A DNA stretch of 64,000 nucleotides. Source: Bradyrhizobium sp. G127. Lineage in GTDB: Bacteria; Pseudomonadota; Alphaproteobacteria; Rhizobiales; Xanthobacteraceae. Both the position numbers and the translations under genes were made by a program. The stretch is from NCBI RefSeq assembly GCF_021502575.1, contig NZ_JAKFGN010000001.1, positions 806,001-870,000 on the forward strand, read 5' to 3'. The notes beneath the pieces were generated by a model. That model was not told the DNA's origin and did not search any database. It saw nothing but the letters and a program-made list of their open reading frames with translations. Shown here piece by piece: positions 47,603 to 56,686 of the stretch; positions within the stretch are counted from its first letter, which is position 1; each line of letters begins with the position of its first letter.

Positions 47603-48031
47603 GAGGTGGAGCAGGCTCCGGCCCGCTCCTCCGAGGATTCAAAGGGCTGCAGCATTTTCGCTGCGGCCCTTTGTATTTGATGTCAGCTTTTGGGCATCCG
47701 GGGAGGGAAAGACCGCGAATCGAGGGAGACGCAGATGGTGGGCAGGACACAGAAGATTGCCTTTCTGAGGCTAAATGCCCTTGGTTATGTGGAAAATCGT
47801 GTCTCAGAAGTTCCAATTGGGGCCGAAATTTGTTGTCAGAATGCCACACTGCGGCAGAACATCGCTTGGAACCATTCAAACGCCTAAAAAGGCGGCAGTT
47901 GCTTGGGTTTTTTGCTTCCCCAAGCCCCCTCAGCCCCGCAGATTGGTGCCACGAGTTCATGCAGTCGATTAACGCTTGTCATTCGGACCTTCGGCAATCG
48001 GACTGGATTTTTAACGATGATGGGGATCGTC
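47603..48031. other. Intergenic region before the porin gene, with hairpins
   Basis: No convincing gene. A terminator follows the lysine-rich gene. A 51-codon reading frame (47733-47887) has an AGGGAGA-like upstream site but an unremarkable product. Two hairpins lie at 47881-47894 (CGCCT-AAAA-AGGCG) and 47901-47925 (GCTTGGG / CCCAAGC); they may form a structured leader of the porin mRNA. Confidence 0.4.
47641..47678 (+). terminator. Terminator after the lysine-rich protein gene
   Basis: AAAGGGCTGCAGC and GCTGCGGCCCTTT form a stem with one mismatch around ATTTTC, followed by TTTGTATTT. Confidence 0.8.
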
Positions 48032-49015
48032 ATGAAGAAAGTAAGTTTGTCGATCGCAGCAGTTGCTGTTGCGATGGGTCTTGGATCGGCATCGGCGGCC
48101 GACCTGGGCAAGGTCTACAAGAAGGCACCGGCGCCGATTGTGGTCTCGCCTTGGGATGTGGCCTTCGGTGCTGCAATCACCAACAACTACGTGTTCCGCG
48201 GCATCTCGCAGTCGAACCGTGGAGCTTCCGTCTCGGCTTATTTCGAGCCGCGCTATAACATCACCCCAGACCTGCAGCTCTACGCGGGTGTTGCCGGCAA
48301 CAGCATTTCCTTCGCCAACCGCGCAGCGGCAGAAATCGACGTCTACGGCGGTATCCGCCCGACCTTCGGACCCCTTGCCCTCGACTTCGGTGTGTGGGGC
48401 TACATCTACCCGAGCGGGCAGTGCATCGACGGCAACCTGACGCCCGGCACCGCCGCCATCACCCCGGCTGGCGCTTGTCCGTTCGGGTCGAACGCTCTCT
48501 TCAACGGCAACGTCATGAAGGGCGACGTGAGCTACTACGAGGCTTACGGTAAGGCGACCTACACCTTCAACGACATGTTCGCCCTCGGCGGCAGCGTCTG
48601 GTATTCGCCTAACTTCCTGAACTTCGGCTTCGATTCGACCTACGCTTCGATCAACGCCAAGTTCACTGCTCCGAGCAACCTGTTCGGCAACAGCGGCATC
48701 GGCGCCTACGTGTCGGGTGAATACGGTCATCAGTGGCTCGGCACCACCGATGCGTTCTACGCCTTCACCCCGCTTCCCGATTACAACACTTGGAACGTCG
48801 GTGTCGGCTTCACCTACAAGGTCTTCACGCTCGATCTGCGCTACTCGGGCACAGACATTGGCAAGGGCAACTGTAACGCCATTACCTCCGACTTCGGCGC
48901 GGTTCAGACCGGCAGCGTGACGCTGGCGAACCCGGGCGGCTTCGGCTCCAAGTGGTGCGGCGATCAGTTCATCGCCAAGCTCTCGGCGGACGTGACCTTG
49001 GGCGCTCTTAAGTAA
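48032..49015 (+). CDS. TorF-family putative outer-membrane porin
   Basis: I use ATG 48032 (327 residues), which has GGGGA 6 bases upstream; ATG 48017 is an alternative. A signal peptide ends at ASAAD. The mature protein has alternating beta-strand stretches (AFGAAITNNYVFRGISQSNRGASVSAYFEPRYNI, LYAGVAGNSISFANRAAAEIDVYGG and VEYGH-like turns) and aromatic ends, matching the TorF / TIGR02001 porin group. It probably forms an outer-membrane channel or adhesin-like barrel. A terminator follows. Confidence 0.85.
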   Translation: MKKVSLSIAAVAVAMGLGSASAADLGKVYKKAPAPIVVSPWDVAFGAAITNNYVFRGISQSNRGASVSAYFEPRYNITPDLQLYAGVAGNSISFANRAAAEIDVYGGIRPTFGPLALDFGVWGYIYPSGQCIDGNLTPGTAAITPAGACPFGSNALFNGNVMKGDVSYYEAYGKATYTFNDMFALGGSVWYSPNFLNFGFDSTYASINAKFTAPSNLFGNSGIGAYVSGEYGHQWLGTTDAFYAFTPLPDYNTWNVGVGFTYKVFTLDLRYSGTDIGKGNCNAITSDFGAVQTGSVTLANPGGFGSKWCGDQFIAKLSADVTLGALK

Positions 49016-49035
49016 GCTCCTCCATCTGATGGTTT

Positions 49036-49069
49036 AAGGGCGGCAGAGAAATCTGCCGCCCTTTTCTTT
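49036..49069 (+). terminator. Rho-independent terminator after the porin gene
   Basis: AAGGGCGGCAGA and TCTGCCGCCCTT form a perfect 12-bp stem with a GAAA loop, followed by TTCTTTG. Confidence 0.94.
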
Positions 49070-49303
49070 GTGTGTAACGCCAACCGCATCGGGAGATGCC
49101 AAAGACTCGCGCGACGGATGCGGCAAAAGGGATGACCGGGAAAAGATAGCTTTACCTGGCAGCGAGCCACTCCATTCGACAGATCGCGAGTGCGATGCCG
49201 ACGGCTACGACAACTCCAGCTCTGAGCCTGGGTTGTCGGTACTGTGCCTTGGCCGGAGCATGAGTTATGGCAGGCTATGGCCGTGCTTCGCGAGGCGACA
49301 GGG

Positions 49304-51049
49304 TCATGCCGCTGGCACCCGTTCGCCGCCGCCCAGCGTGAATTGTTCGCCGTCGCGCACCAGCGCTACATGCCGCTGATGGAAGGCATCGAGGGTGCTG
49401 CGGTGGCCGATCGAGACGATGGTAGTGTCGGGCAGTTTTTCCCCGATCAGGCGATAGAGCAGCGCCTCCGACGGCTCATCCAGCGAGGCTGTCGCTTCAT
49501 CAAGGAAAAGATATTGAGGCGCTTGCAGCAGTGCCCGTGCGATGCCAAGGCGCTGTTGCTCACCAAGCGACAGCGTTCTGTTCCAGTGTCCGTGTTCGGC
49601 AAGCCGGGTTGCGAGCGCCGGCAATCCGACGAGGGTCAGGACTTCGCAGAGTCGTTCGTCGCTGTATGTGCCGTCCCGCGCAGGATAGGTGATCGCGGAT
49701 GCCAGCGCGCCGACCGGAAAATAAGGACGCTGTGGCAGCATCATCAAGGATGCCCCCTTCGGAATTGAGATGTCGCCCTTGCCGAATGGCCAGATGCCGG
49801 CGATGGCGCGAAACAGCGTGGACTTGCCGGAGCCGGACGGCCCGGTGAGCAGTGTGCGCTCGCCGCTCTGCACTCTGAAGCCCGATGTCTCAATCAAGGG
49901 CCTGCCGTTTGGCAATTTGAGCAGCAGTTCGTCGAGGCGGATCGCGCTGGCATCGGCTGCGGTCACGGTGCGAATCGAATCCGGGCTTTCGGCCAGCGTT
50001 TTCGCTGCCGTGATTCCCGCTTCGAATCCGTCGAGCCGGCCGACCACGGCCTGCCACTCGGCGAGCGTGCGATAGGTTGTGATGAAGAAGGACAGTGCGC
50101 CCTGCACGCTGCCGAAGGCCGAGGCAGTCTGCATCATGCCGCCGAGTTGCATTTTGCCGGCGAAATAGGCGGGTGCGACCAAGATGAAAGGGAAGATCAC
50201 GGATGCCTGCGAGTAGCTCGCGGTGAAGGCGGTCACTTTCTTCGTGCGGCTCATGATGCCGAGCCAGTTATCGACGACGGCGCCGAAGCGTCCAAGCAGG
50301 CGGTCGCGCTCGGCATTGTCGCCGTCCAGCAGGGCGATCTGCTCAGAGTTCTCGCGGACGCGCACCAGATTGAAGCGAAAGTCCGCTTCGTATTGCTGCT
50401 GCCTGTAGTCCAGCCCGACCAGAGGTTTGCCGATCAGGTGCGTCAGCCATGTTCCAAGAACGGCATAGATCAGAGCGCCCCAGACCATGTAGCCCGGAAA
50501 GTCGATGTCCTTGCCGAACAGGTGTAACGGTGCCGCGCTCGACAGCGTCCAGAGGATCACCACAAACGAGGCGAGCGTCACGATGGAGTTCAAAAGCCCG
50601 ACGCCGATGTTCAGCGTGCGGTCGACGAACAGCTTGACGTCGTCGGTGATGCGTTGATCCGGGTTGTCCGCGGCGTCGCCCTGAAGCTGCATCCGGTAAT
50701 GGGTGGCGTCGTGAAGCCAGTCGCCGAGATAACGCTCGGTCATCCACTTGCGCCAGCGGATCTGGAGCCACTGGTTGAGGTAGAACTGATAGACGGCGAT
50801 GGCGATGAAGATGGTGACGATGACGGTGAAGTAGATGATCTCGGAAACGAAGCTGTCCCAGTTGTGCTCTTGCAGCGCGTTGTAGAAGCGGTTGTTCCAC
50901 GAATTCAGCAGGACGTTGATCCACACCGTCGCCAGTTCGATCACGATTACCGCGGCGAGCAAGCCGCGGCCGGCCCATTTGTCCTCGGAACGGAAGTAGG
51001 GTGCCGCAATCCGCCACACCGTCTTGAGCGTCGAGCCGATACCATTCAC
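49304..51049 (-). CDS. SbmA/BacA-type ABC transporter with fused ATPase domain (YddA-like)
   Basis: The 581-residue protein has a membrane domain of the SbmA/BacA fold (about 25-330: LATVWINVLLNSWNNRFYNALQEHNW, QFYLNQWLQIRWRKWMTERYLGDWLHDATHYRMQL, DNPDQRITDDVKLFV) fused to an ABC ATPase (about 380-581) with GPSGSGKST, signature LSLGEQQRLGIA, Walker B YLFLDEATASLDEP and IGHR. It is thought to move peptides or long-chain lipids; BacA relatives matter in rhizobial symbiosis and very-long-chain lipid A. The substrate here is unknown. It diverges from the lactate permease. Confidence 0.93.
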   Translation of the reverse strand: MNGIGSTLKTVWRIAAPYFRSEDKWAGRGLLAAVIVIELATVWINVLLNSWNNRFYNALQEHNWDSFVSEIIYFTVIVTIFIAIAVYQFYLNQWLQIRWRKWMTERYLGDWLHDATHYRMQLQGDAADNPDQRITDDVKLFVDRTLNIGVGLLNSIVTLASFVVILWTLSSAAPLHLFGKDIDFPGYMVWGALIYAVLGTWLTHLIGKPLVGLDYRQQQYEADFRFNLVRVRENSEQIALLDGDNAERDRLLGRFGAVVDNWLGIMSRTKKVTAFTASYSQASVIFPFILVAPAYFAGKMQLGGMMQTASAFGSVQGALSFFITTYRTLAEWQAVVGRLDGFEAGITAAKTLAESPDSIRTVTAADASAIRLDELLLKLPNGRPLIETSGFRVQSGERTLLTGPSGSGKSTLFRAIAGIWPFGKGDISIPKGASLMMLPQRPYFPVGALASAITYPARDGTYSDERLCEVLTLVGLPALATRLAEHGHWNRTLSLGEQQRLGIARALLQAPQYLFLDEATASLDEPSEALLYRLIGEKLPDTTIVSIGHRSTLDAFHQRHVALVRDGEQFTLGGGERVPAA

Positions 51050-51081
51050 AGAATTCTTCTCCTTGGATGCGCCGCAAAGCG

Positions 51082-51095
51082 CTGATAAATATCAG
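51082..51095. promoter_or_regulatory. Small palindrome upstream of the ABC transporter gene
   Basis: CTGATA-AA-TATCAG (51082-51095) lies 33 bp from the ABC transporter start in the ~300-bp divergent region before the permease gene. It could be an operator; the evidence is only its symmetry. The rest of this region shows no gene or clear promoter. Confidence 0.35.
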
Positions 51096-51346
51096 AAATT
51101 CCAAAAGCTAGACTAAAGTCGCAAAATGCCAGCCCTGCGGCATCTTGTCCATTGTGCGGTGTTCACTCTAGCATGCGGCCGACGGCGAAGGCTGGGGAGC
51201 CGTTCATTTAGCGGCATTGTGAGCGTTTTGGGGCTTGGACCAGCGCTTGCGGTTTTCATCACACGCTTGTGCTCTCCGGCGTGCACGCGCGCTGACCAAC
51301 CACGCTCTGGTTAGGCGCTTCAACAATGACGTGGGGAGGAACTGCA

Positions 51347-53011
51347 ATGTGGAATCAAATCTATAATCCGCTCGGCAATGCCGCGCTGTCGACGATCGCG
51401 GCCGCGGTGCCGGTCGTTGCGCTGCTCTTGATGATCGCCAGCGGCAAGGTCAAGGCACACATCGCAGCGCTGATCGCGTTGATCATCGCCAACATCATCA
51501 CGATTTTCGTCTTCACGATGCCGGCCGGCATGTCGATCCGCGCGTCCCTGCTTGGTGTCGTCGTTGGTTTCTTCCCGATCGGCTGGATCGTGCTGAACGT
51601 TATCTTCCTGTACCGTATTACGGTCGAGACGGGACGTTTCGAACTGCTGCAGCGCGCCATCGGCGGCGTCACCACGGACCGCCGTCTGCAGTTGCTGCTG
51701 ATCGCGTTTTCGTTCGGCGCGTTCTTTGAAGGCGCTTCCGGTTTCGGCACGCCTGTCGCGATCACCGGCGCAGTCTTGATCGGTCTCGGCTTCTCGCCGC
51801 TCGCGGCGTCGGGCCTGTCGCTGATCGCCAACACCGCCCCCGTGGCTTACGGCGCGCTCGGCACGCCGATCCAGGGCCTCGCGTCCGTCACGGGCTTCGA
51901 TCCGTACGTTCTCGGCGCCATGGTCGGACGCCAGTTGCCGCTGTTTTCTCTGATCGTCCCGTTCTGGGTCATCTGGGCGTTCGCCGGATGGCGCGGCATG
52001 ATGCAGGTCTGGCCGGCTATTCTCGTGACGGCGGTGTCGTTCGCGGTCCCGCAGTTCGTGATCTCGAACTACATCAACCCGTGGATCGTCGACATCGGCG
52101 CATCGCTGATCTCGATGGGCGCGCTGATCCTGTTCCTGAAAGTCTGGCAGCCGAAGGAGCTTTGGACATCACCGGCGCTGCGCGGCAAGGATGAGTCGGC
52201 GGCGACGATGAAACCGGCTAAGCCGCTGGACACGACGCCGCTGTCGCAGGCGCAACTCTGGAGCGCCATGCTGCCGTGGATCATCGTCTGCGTGGTCATG
52301 CTGATCTGGGGCAACGGCGCGTTCAAGACCTGGGCGAACTCGATCTTCACCTGGAATTATCCCGTTCCCGACCTGCACAACATGATCAACAAGGTGCCGC
52401 CGGTGGCAGTGAAGCCAACGCCGGAAGGCGCGGTGTTCTCGTTCACCTACCTGTCCTTCACCGGCACGGGAATGCTGATCGCGGCGCTCATCTCGGGCTT
52501 CCTGATGGGCTTCTCGCCGGCCAAGCTGATCGGCGAATACGGCCGCACCATCAAGGTCTGCGCGATTTCGCTGATCACGATCTCGGCGATGCTGGCGATC
52601 GGCACCCTGACGCGCCTGTCGGGCGTCGATGCGACGCTGGGTCTCGCATTCGCGGCAACCGGCGTGTTGTATCCGTTCTTCGGCACGCTGCTTGGCTGGT
52701 TGGGTGTGGCGCTGACCGGATCCGACACGGCATCGAACGTGCTGTTCGGCAACTTGCAGAAGATCACGTCTGAGCAGCTCGGCATTTCGCCGATCCTGAT
52801 GGCGGCGGCGAACTCGTCCGGCGGCGTCATGGGCAAGATGATCGACGCCCAGTCCATCGTGGTGGCTTCCACCGCGACCAACTGGTACGGCCATGAAGGC
52901 TCGATCCTGCGCTACGTCTTCCTGCACTCGATCGTACTGGCCTGCTTGGTTGGCCTGTTCGTGACGTTGCAGGCTTACGTCTATCCGTTCACGGAGATGG
53001 TGATCAAGTAA
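51347..53011 (+). CDS. lctP: L-lactate/glycolate permease (LctP family)
   Basis: The 554-residue protein (ATG 51347, preceded by GGGGAGGA) has about 13 membrane helices. LctP family features include FSFGAFFEGASGFGTPVAITGAVLIGLGFSPLAASGLSLIANTAPVAYGALG, GSDTASNVLFGNLQ and AANSSGGVMGKMIDAQSIVVA. It imports L-/D-lactate or glycolate with protons and would feed GlcDEF encoded at 43-47 kb. It is followed by a terminator. Confidence 0.95.
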   Translation: MWNQIYNPLGNAALSTIAAAVPVVALLLMIASGKVKAHIAALIALIIANIITIFVFTMPAGMSIRASLLGVVVGFFPIGWIVLNVIFLYRITVETGRFELLQRAIGGVTTDRRLQLLLIAFSFGAFFEGASGFGTPVAITGAVLIGLGFSPLAASGLSLIANTAPVAYGALGTPIQGLASVTGFDPYVLGAMVGRQLPLFSLIVPFWVIWAFAGWRGMMQVWPAILVTAVSFAVPQFVISNYINPWIVDIGASLISMGALILFLKVWQPKELWTSPALRGKDESAATMKPAKPLDTTPLSQAQLWSAMLPWIIVCVVMLIWGNGAFKTWANSIFTWNYPVPDLHNMINKVPPVAVKPTPEGAVFSFTYLSFTGTGMLIAALISGFLMGFSPAKLIGEYGRTIKVCAISLITISAMLAIGTLTRLSGVDATLGLAFAATGVLYPFFGTLLGWLGVALTGSDTASNVLFGNLQKITSEQLGISPILMAAANSSGGVMGKMIDAQSIVVASTATNWYGHEGSILRYVFLHSIVLACLVGLFVTLQAYVYPFTEMVIK

Positions 53012-53037
53012 CGTCGCCTTCGCGGTCATTGCATCAT

Positions 53038-53068
53038 CCCCGCGGCGCCAGCCGCGGGGATTTTGTTT
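53038..53068 (+). terminator. Rho-independent terminator after lctP
   Basis: CCCCGCGGC (53038-53046) and GCCGCGGGG (53051-53059) form a perfect 9-bp stem with a GCCA loop, followed by ATTTTGTTT. Confidence 0.92.
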
Positions 53069-53179
53069 GGCCTTTTGTTCCTCGCAGTCGCGCGCAATTT
53101 GGGCAGCCTGCGCACTGGAAAAGCCGTGCCTGACCGTCTAGAACCTCGCGCAATCGACAACGTGCGAAGGTCTTCGGTC

Positions 53180-53584
53180 ATGACGGTTCTGCGACATGCG
53201 GCATTCGGTCTTGTTCTCGCGGCCAGCATGGCGGGACACGCAACGGCCTATGCCGCCAGCGAGTTTCCGTTCGGCCTGGAAATGACTCTCGAGGCGCGTC
53301 CGCAGCCGGGATCGAAACGGATTCCACGGCTCGAGATCGGCGACAATGGCGAGGCGCAGCTCGACCTGTGGTGCAAGGCGGGCAAGGGCCAGTTCTCGGT
53401 GGCCAACAACACCGTCATCTTCGTTCCCGGCCCGATGCAGGACGGCGGCTGTTCGCCCGAGCGCGCGCAGGCCGACGATGCGCTGGTGAATGCTCTCGCC
53501 GAAGCGGCGACATGGACGCGGCAGGGCGATGTCGTGTCGTTCGTTGGTGCTGCGACGCTACGGTTCCGGTTGAATACGAATTGA
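53180..53584 (+). CDS. Small exported protein, META-domain-like
   Basis: From ATG 53180 the protein has 134 residues, with a signal peptide (MTVLRHAAFGLVLAASMAGHATAYA) and a small beta-rich mature domain (FGLEMTLEARPQPGSKRIPRLEIGDNGEAQLDLWCKAGKGQFSV; TWTRQGDVVSFVGAATLRFRL) resembling META/HslJ domains. The function is unknown. The pair of cysteines (LWCKAG, GGCSPE) could form a disulfide. Confidence 0.72.
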   Translation: MTVLRHAAFGLVLAASMAGHATAYAASEFPFGLEMTLEARPQPGSKRIPRLEIGDNGEAQLDLWCKAGKGQFSVANNTVIFVPGPMQDGGCSPERAQADDALVNALAEAATWTRQGDVVSFVGAATLRFRLNTN

Positions 53585-53637
53585 ACGCCCTCTCCGAACA
53601 TCCGGAGAGATTGGGGAAACACTGATTTCTCTTCATG

Positions 53638-53764
53638 TCGTCCTGGCGCAGGCCGGGACCCATACTCCCTGAATCCGATGTTTCGGCTCAGTGGTTGTTG
53701 CGGTTTTCTTTTTGGGATCGCGAAGATGATGGTTATGGGTCCCGGCCTGCGCCGGGACGACGAA
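53638..53764. repeat. Dispersed palindromic repeat (GGGTCCCGGCCTGCGCC family)
   Basis: TCGTCCTGGCGCAGGCCGGG-ACCCATA (53638 onward) is the inverse complement of TATGGGTCCCGGCCTGCGCC-GGGACGACGA (ends about 53764). The arms flank ~70 bp of unique sequence. It lies between the small exported protein and the oxidoreductase gene. Its abundance in related genomes is from memory and not checked. Confidence 0.75.
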
Positions 53765-53786
53765 AGAAAAATCGCGCACTTGTCGT

Positions 53787-55331
53787 TCAGCCCTCCCGCA
53801 AGATCATGTCCGCGCAGGCGCCGGCCGACTGGATCACGCCGGTATAGCCGCCGAAGCCTGCATAGGCCGACGCAAGATAAAGGCCCGGGACCGCTGTTGC
53901 GGGCGTCTGTTTCCTCAAATCTAACAGTGAGCGCGGGGGTGTGGGTGCGAAACCATAGACCGCACCCTGCGGCGCGCCGAGATATGTTTTGACCGACAGC
54001 GCGGTGTTGAACGACGAGGCGACCACGGCAGCCGCCAAGCCGGGATAAATTCCGTCGAGATAGGCCACGATGGCATCCTGCCAGCGCGCGCGCTTGGCGC
54101 GATACGCGTCCTGGTCGCTATCCTCCCAGTTCATAAGAGAATCGGGCCCCACCACCGACAGCACATAGGGCGGTGCGGGGACGCCGGAGTCGATCGCTGC
54201 ATAATCGACGAGGGCAAGCGGCGGCATGCGCTGGCCCGGTTCGCTCGCCATGAGCGTCGTGCCTTGCACGTAATCATCGAAGGTCGTCATCCAGTCCGGC
54301 AGCAGTTGTGTCGAATAGCTGGTGATGCCGAATGTGGACGGCGGTGCGGACAGGCCGAGGGTCAGCGCGAACAGCGAGATCGAGCGTTGCCGTGGGCCAT
54401 AGGCGGCGGCGAGCTTCGCGCCGCTGGCCTCGGGCAGCAGCGCGGCCAGTATTTCCGGCGCGGCGTTGCCGATGATGCGTGCAGTGTCCACGGTCTGCGG
54501 ATCACTGCCGTCTTTCGCTGCATGGGTGAGGCTTGTGACGCGGCCGCTTGCATCGACGGCGATGGCGCTGGCCACCCGCCGCAGGATGACGTCGCTGCCC
54601 GCGGTCTTGATGGCGCGCGCCAGCGCGCTGGAGAGCCGCTGGGATCCGCCTTGCACGTAGCGGCCGCCGCTCAACAGGTAACCACCCTGGGCGACGGCGA
54701 AGAACACCCACCATGTCGTCGTCGGATCGTCGTGGTAATAGGACAGGTTGGCGGCCAGCGCCGCCTTGACGGCTTCGTTGTCGCCGAACGTGCGGTCGAG
54801 CTTTTGCGACAGCGACAGATTCCAGTCCCGAATGGCCGGGAGAAGTTTTCTCAACGCTCCAAAGGCCCGCCGCGGATTTCGGAACGCGCTTCTGCCACGC
54901 GACAGCGTTCCCATCGCGGCTGCGACCTGCTCCATCTCGCCCAGCAACCGCGTGATGCCATCGCGGGTTTCGGGAAACCGCTCCGTCAAAGCGCGCCGGG
55001 CGGCGTCGAAATTGTCGGGCAGCATCAGCGGCGCGCCCACCGGGCCGCCACGCACCTCGTAAAATGTGCCCGAGGGGATCCATTGCACGGCACCTAGCAC
55101 GCCGGCTCGTGTCAGAGGCTCGTGTTTGGGATCGCGCGGGTCGTGCGGATCGCTGGTCTCGTGCAGCGAACCTTCGACGAACAGATCGCCGACCTTGTAA
55201 CTGGATGCTGCGCCGCCAACCGAATTGCTGCGCTCGACCACCAGCACCTTGCGGCCTGCACGCGCGAGGATCGCGCCGGCAGTGAGGCCGCCGAGGCCTG
55301 CGCCAATGATGACCGCATCGTAGCGCGCCAT
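53787..55331 (-). CDS. FAD-dependent oxidoreductase, phytoene desaturase-like
   Basis: The 514-residue protein has an N-terminal Rossmann/FAD motif VIIGAGLGGLTAGAILARAGRKVLVVERS and a conserved C-terminal GLYLASAYAGFGGYTGVIQSAGACADMI, the FAD pattern of the phytoene desaturase / CrtI superfamily. The size fits CrtI/CrtN. No carotenoid genes are near, so the substrate is unknown; annotation as a general NAD(P)/FAD-dependent oxidoreductase is safe. It is separated by ~30 bp from the secreted protein gene upstream on its strand. Confidence 0.85.
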   Translation of the reverse strand: MARYDAVIIGAGLGGLTAGAILARAGRKVLVVERSNSVGGAASSYKVGDLFVEGSLHETSDPHDPRDPKHEPLTRAGVLGAVQWIPSGTFYEVRGGPVGAPLMLPDNFDAARRALTERFPETRDGITRLLGEMEQVAAAMGTLSRGRSAFRNPRRAFGALRKLLPAIRDWNLSLSQKLDRTFGDNEAVKAALAANLSYYHDDPTTTWWVFFAVAQGGYLLSGGRYVQGGSQRLSSALARAIKTAGSDVILRRVASAIAVDASGRVTSLTHAAKDGSDPQTVDTARIIGNAAPEILAALLPEASGAKLAAAYGPRQRSISLFALTLGLSAPPSTFGITSYSTQLLPDWMTTFDDYVQGTTLMASEPGQRMPPLALVDYAAIDSGVPAPPYVLSVVGPDSLMNWEDSDQDAYRAKRARWQDAIVAYLDGIYPGLAAAVVASSFNTALSVKTYLGAPQGAVYGFAPTPPRSLLDLRKQTPATAVPGLYLASAYAGFGGYTGVIQSAGACADMILREG

Positions 55332-55366
55332 GCGCTAACCAGCCTCGGGGCGAGTGGGCGCGGGGA

Positions 55367-56569
55367 TCATTTCCACGATGCCTTGTCGGTGTCCCAGCGT
55401 TGTCCCTTCAATTGAGCCGCGATCGCCTTGATCATTCCGTCGTCGTCGTTGAACGTGCTTTCTTCCTCGCCGCCGGCATTGTCGGAGAACTGCAGGCGTG
55501 GGCCGGGCGTCTCGTCCGTGGTCTTGCTGGAGGGAACGGCAAGCCAGACGATCAGGTGGTCAGAGGTGCCGGGCTTGTCCGGGCTGACCAGCGCGGTGAT
55601 CTCCAACGTCTCGGTCAGATCCAGCGCGGGCGCCAGCTGGCTCGGGCGCTTCAAGGTAAAGGTGAATTCGCCGGTGGCATCGTTCCACGCCGATGTTCCG
55701 GGCTTCGCGGACATGACCTTGGCGGCCGTGGCTGTGAGTGCAGCGGCGAATTTGTCGCGATTCAGTTTTCCGCCGTCGCTCCATTCGCCGGCGGCAAACC
55801 GGATCGCGCGTTCCATGTCATAGGTGCCGGAGGTCCAGCCGGCGGCGGTCACGCCCGTCGCCGTCTTCAGGCTCGCGACCAGCGCGGGGGCGCGCGCGGG
55901 ATCGGCCACCAGACGCAACACCTGATAACCCGAGCGCAGCGCGTTGCAATCGGTGGCGATGCTGTCGAGTGCGATCTGGACGTTCTGGGTCTTCAGGCTC
56001 TTGACGAGTTCGGCGAAATTCTCGCGCTTGACCCGGACCGCGACCGATTGCGGCGACACCTGGGTGAAATCCTTCGGCGCTTCGCTGAGGTCGTCATCGA
56101 CCACCTGCGATTGCTGGAATTCGTTCTCGTCGACATCGGCGTTGTCCGGTGATGACACCGAATTGGGGACGGTTCCGAGCGTGATCTTGCCGTCGAACGA
56201 TGTCGATTTGCTGCCCTTGCGGATCAGGCTGACCGTGACCGGCGTCTTGTTCTCGAAGCTCTGTCCGCTGCCGCTGAGCTTCTCGCCTTCAACCTTCAAA
56301 TCGATGGCGAAGCGGTCCTTACGATCCGAGGTGGTCGATACCGAATAGCAGACATCGAGCAGGGCCGAGACCACCTTGCCGCCCTGCCGCGTTTCCTTGA
56401 TGAAGGCGTCTACCGGCAGATCGCCGAGAAGATCGCCCAGCGAGTTGAAATAGCGCACGTCGCTCGCAGCCGGTGCCACCTTTGCATCCTTGGCCGCCTG
56501 GGCATGGGCTGCCGTCCACGATCCTGCGCCCAGAAGAGCGACGGTGCAGCCAATCATCAATGCGCGCAT
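55367..56569 (-). CDS. Secreted protein of unknown function
   Basis: I do not recognise this 400-residue protein. It has a clear signal peptide (MRALMIGCTVALLGAGSWTAAHAQA, cleaved near AHA-QA) and a soluble mature part with a central region FAIDLKVEGEKLSGSGQSFENKTPVTVSLIRKGSKSTSFDGKITLG and a C-terminal KRPSQLAPALDLTETLEITA. One Cys is at LLDVCYSVS and another at ATDCNALRSG, possibly a disulfide. It has no transmembrane segment beyond the signal and no motif I can name. It lies after two palindromic repeats. Confidence 0.8.
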   Translation of the reverse strand: MRALMIGCTVALLGAGSWTAAHAQAAKDAKVAPAASDVRYFNSLGDLLGDLPVDAFIKETRQGGKVVSALLDVCYSVSTTSDRKDRFAIDLKVEGEKLSGSGQSFENKTPVTVSLIRKGSKSTSFDGKITLGTVPNSVSSPDNADVDENEFQQSQVVDDDLSEAPKDFTQVSPQSVAVRVKRENFAELVKSLKTQNVQIALDSIATDCNALRSGYQVLRLVADPARAPALVASLKTATGVTAAGWTSGTYDMERAIRFAAGEWSDGGKLNRDKFAAALTATAAKVMSAKPGTSAWNDATGEFTFTLKRPSQLAPALDLTETLEITALVSPDKPGTSDHLIVWLAVPSSKTTDETPGPRLQFSDNAGGEEESTFNDDDGMIKAIAAQLKGQRWDTDKASWK

Positions 56570-56596
56570 AATCTCGATCCTGAATCGCGGAATTGC

Positions 56597-56671
56597 CAGT
56601 GGAGTAGATTTGACATTCGCGTCATGCCTTGCGGTTGCTTTGCAACGCGAATGTCAAATCCAAACTCCACT
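56597..56671. repeat. CTAGTG-type palindromic element, copy B
   Basis: CAGTGGAGTAGATTTGACAT-TCGC is the inverse of GCGAATGTCAAATCCAAACT-CCACT around a GC-rich loop. The design matches copy C and copy A (8.4 kb): short CAGTGG-type ends, a GATT-core and an ATTCGC/GCGAAT centre. Confidence 0.75.
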
Positions 56672-56686
56672 AAAAACTTATAGTTG

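Noticed and set aside
47733-47887. Small gene upstream of the porin
   Set aside because: A 51-codon frame with a GGGAGA-like site exists but has no protein-like feature; kept only as a note in the intergenic entry.
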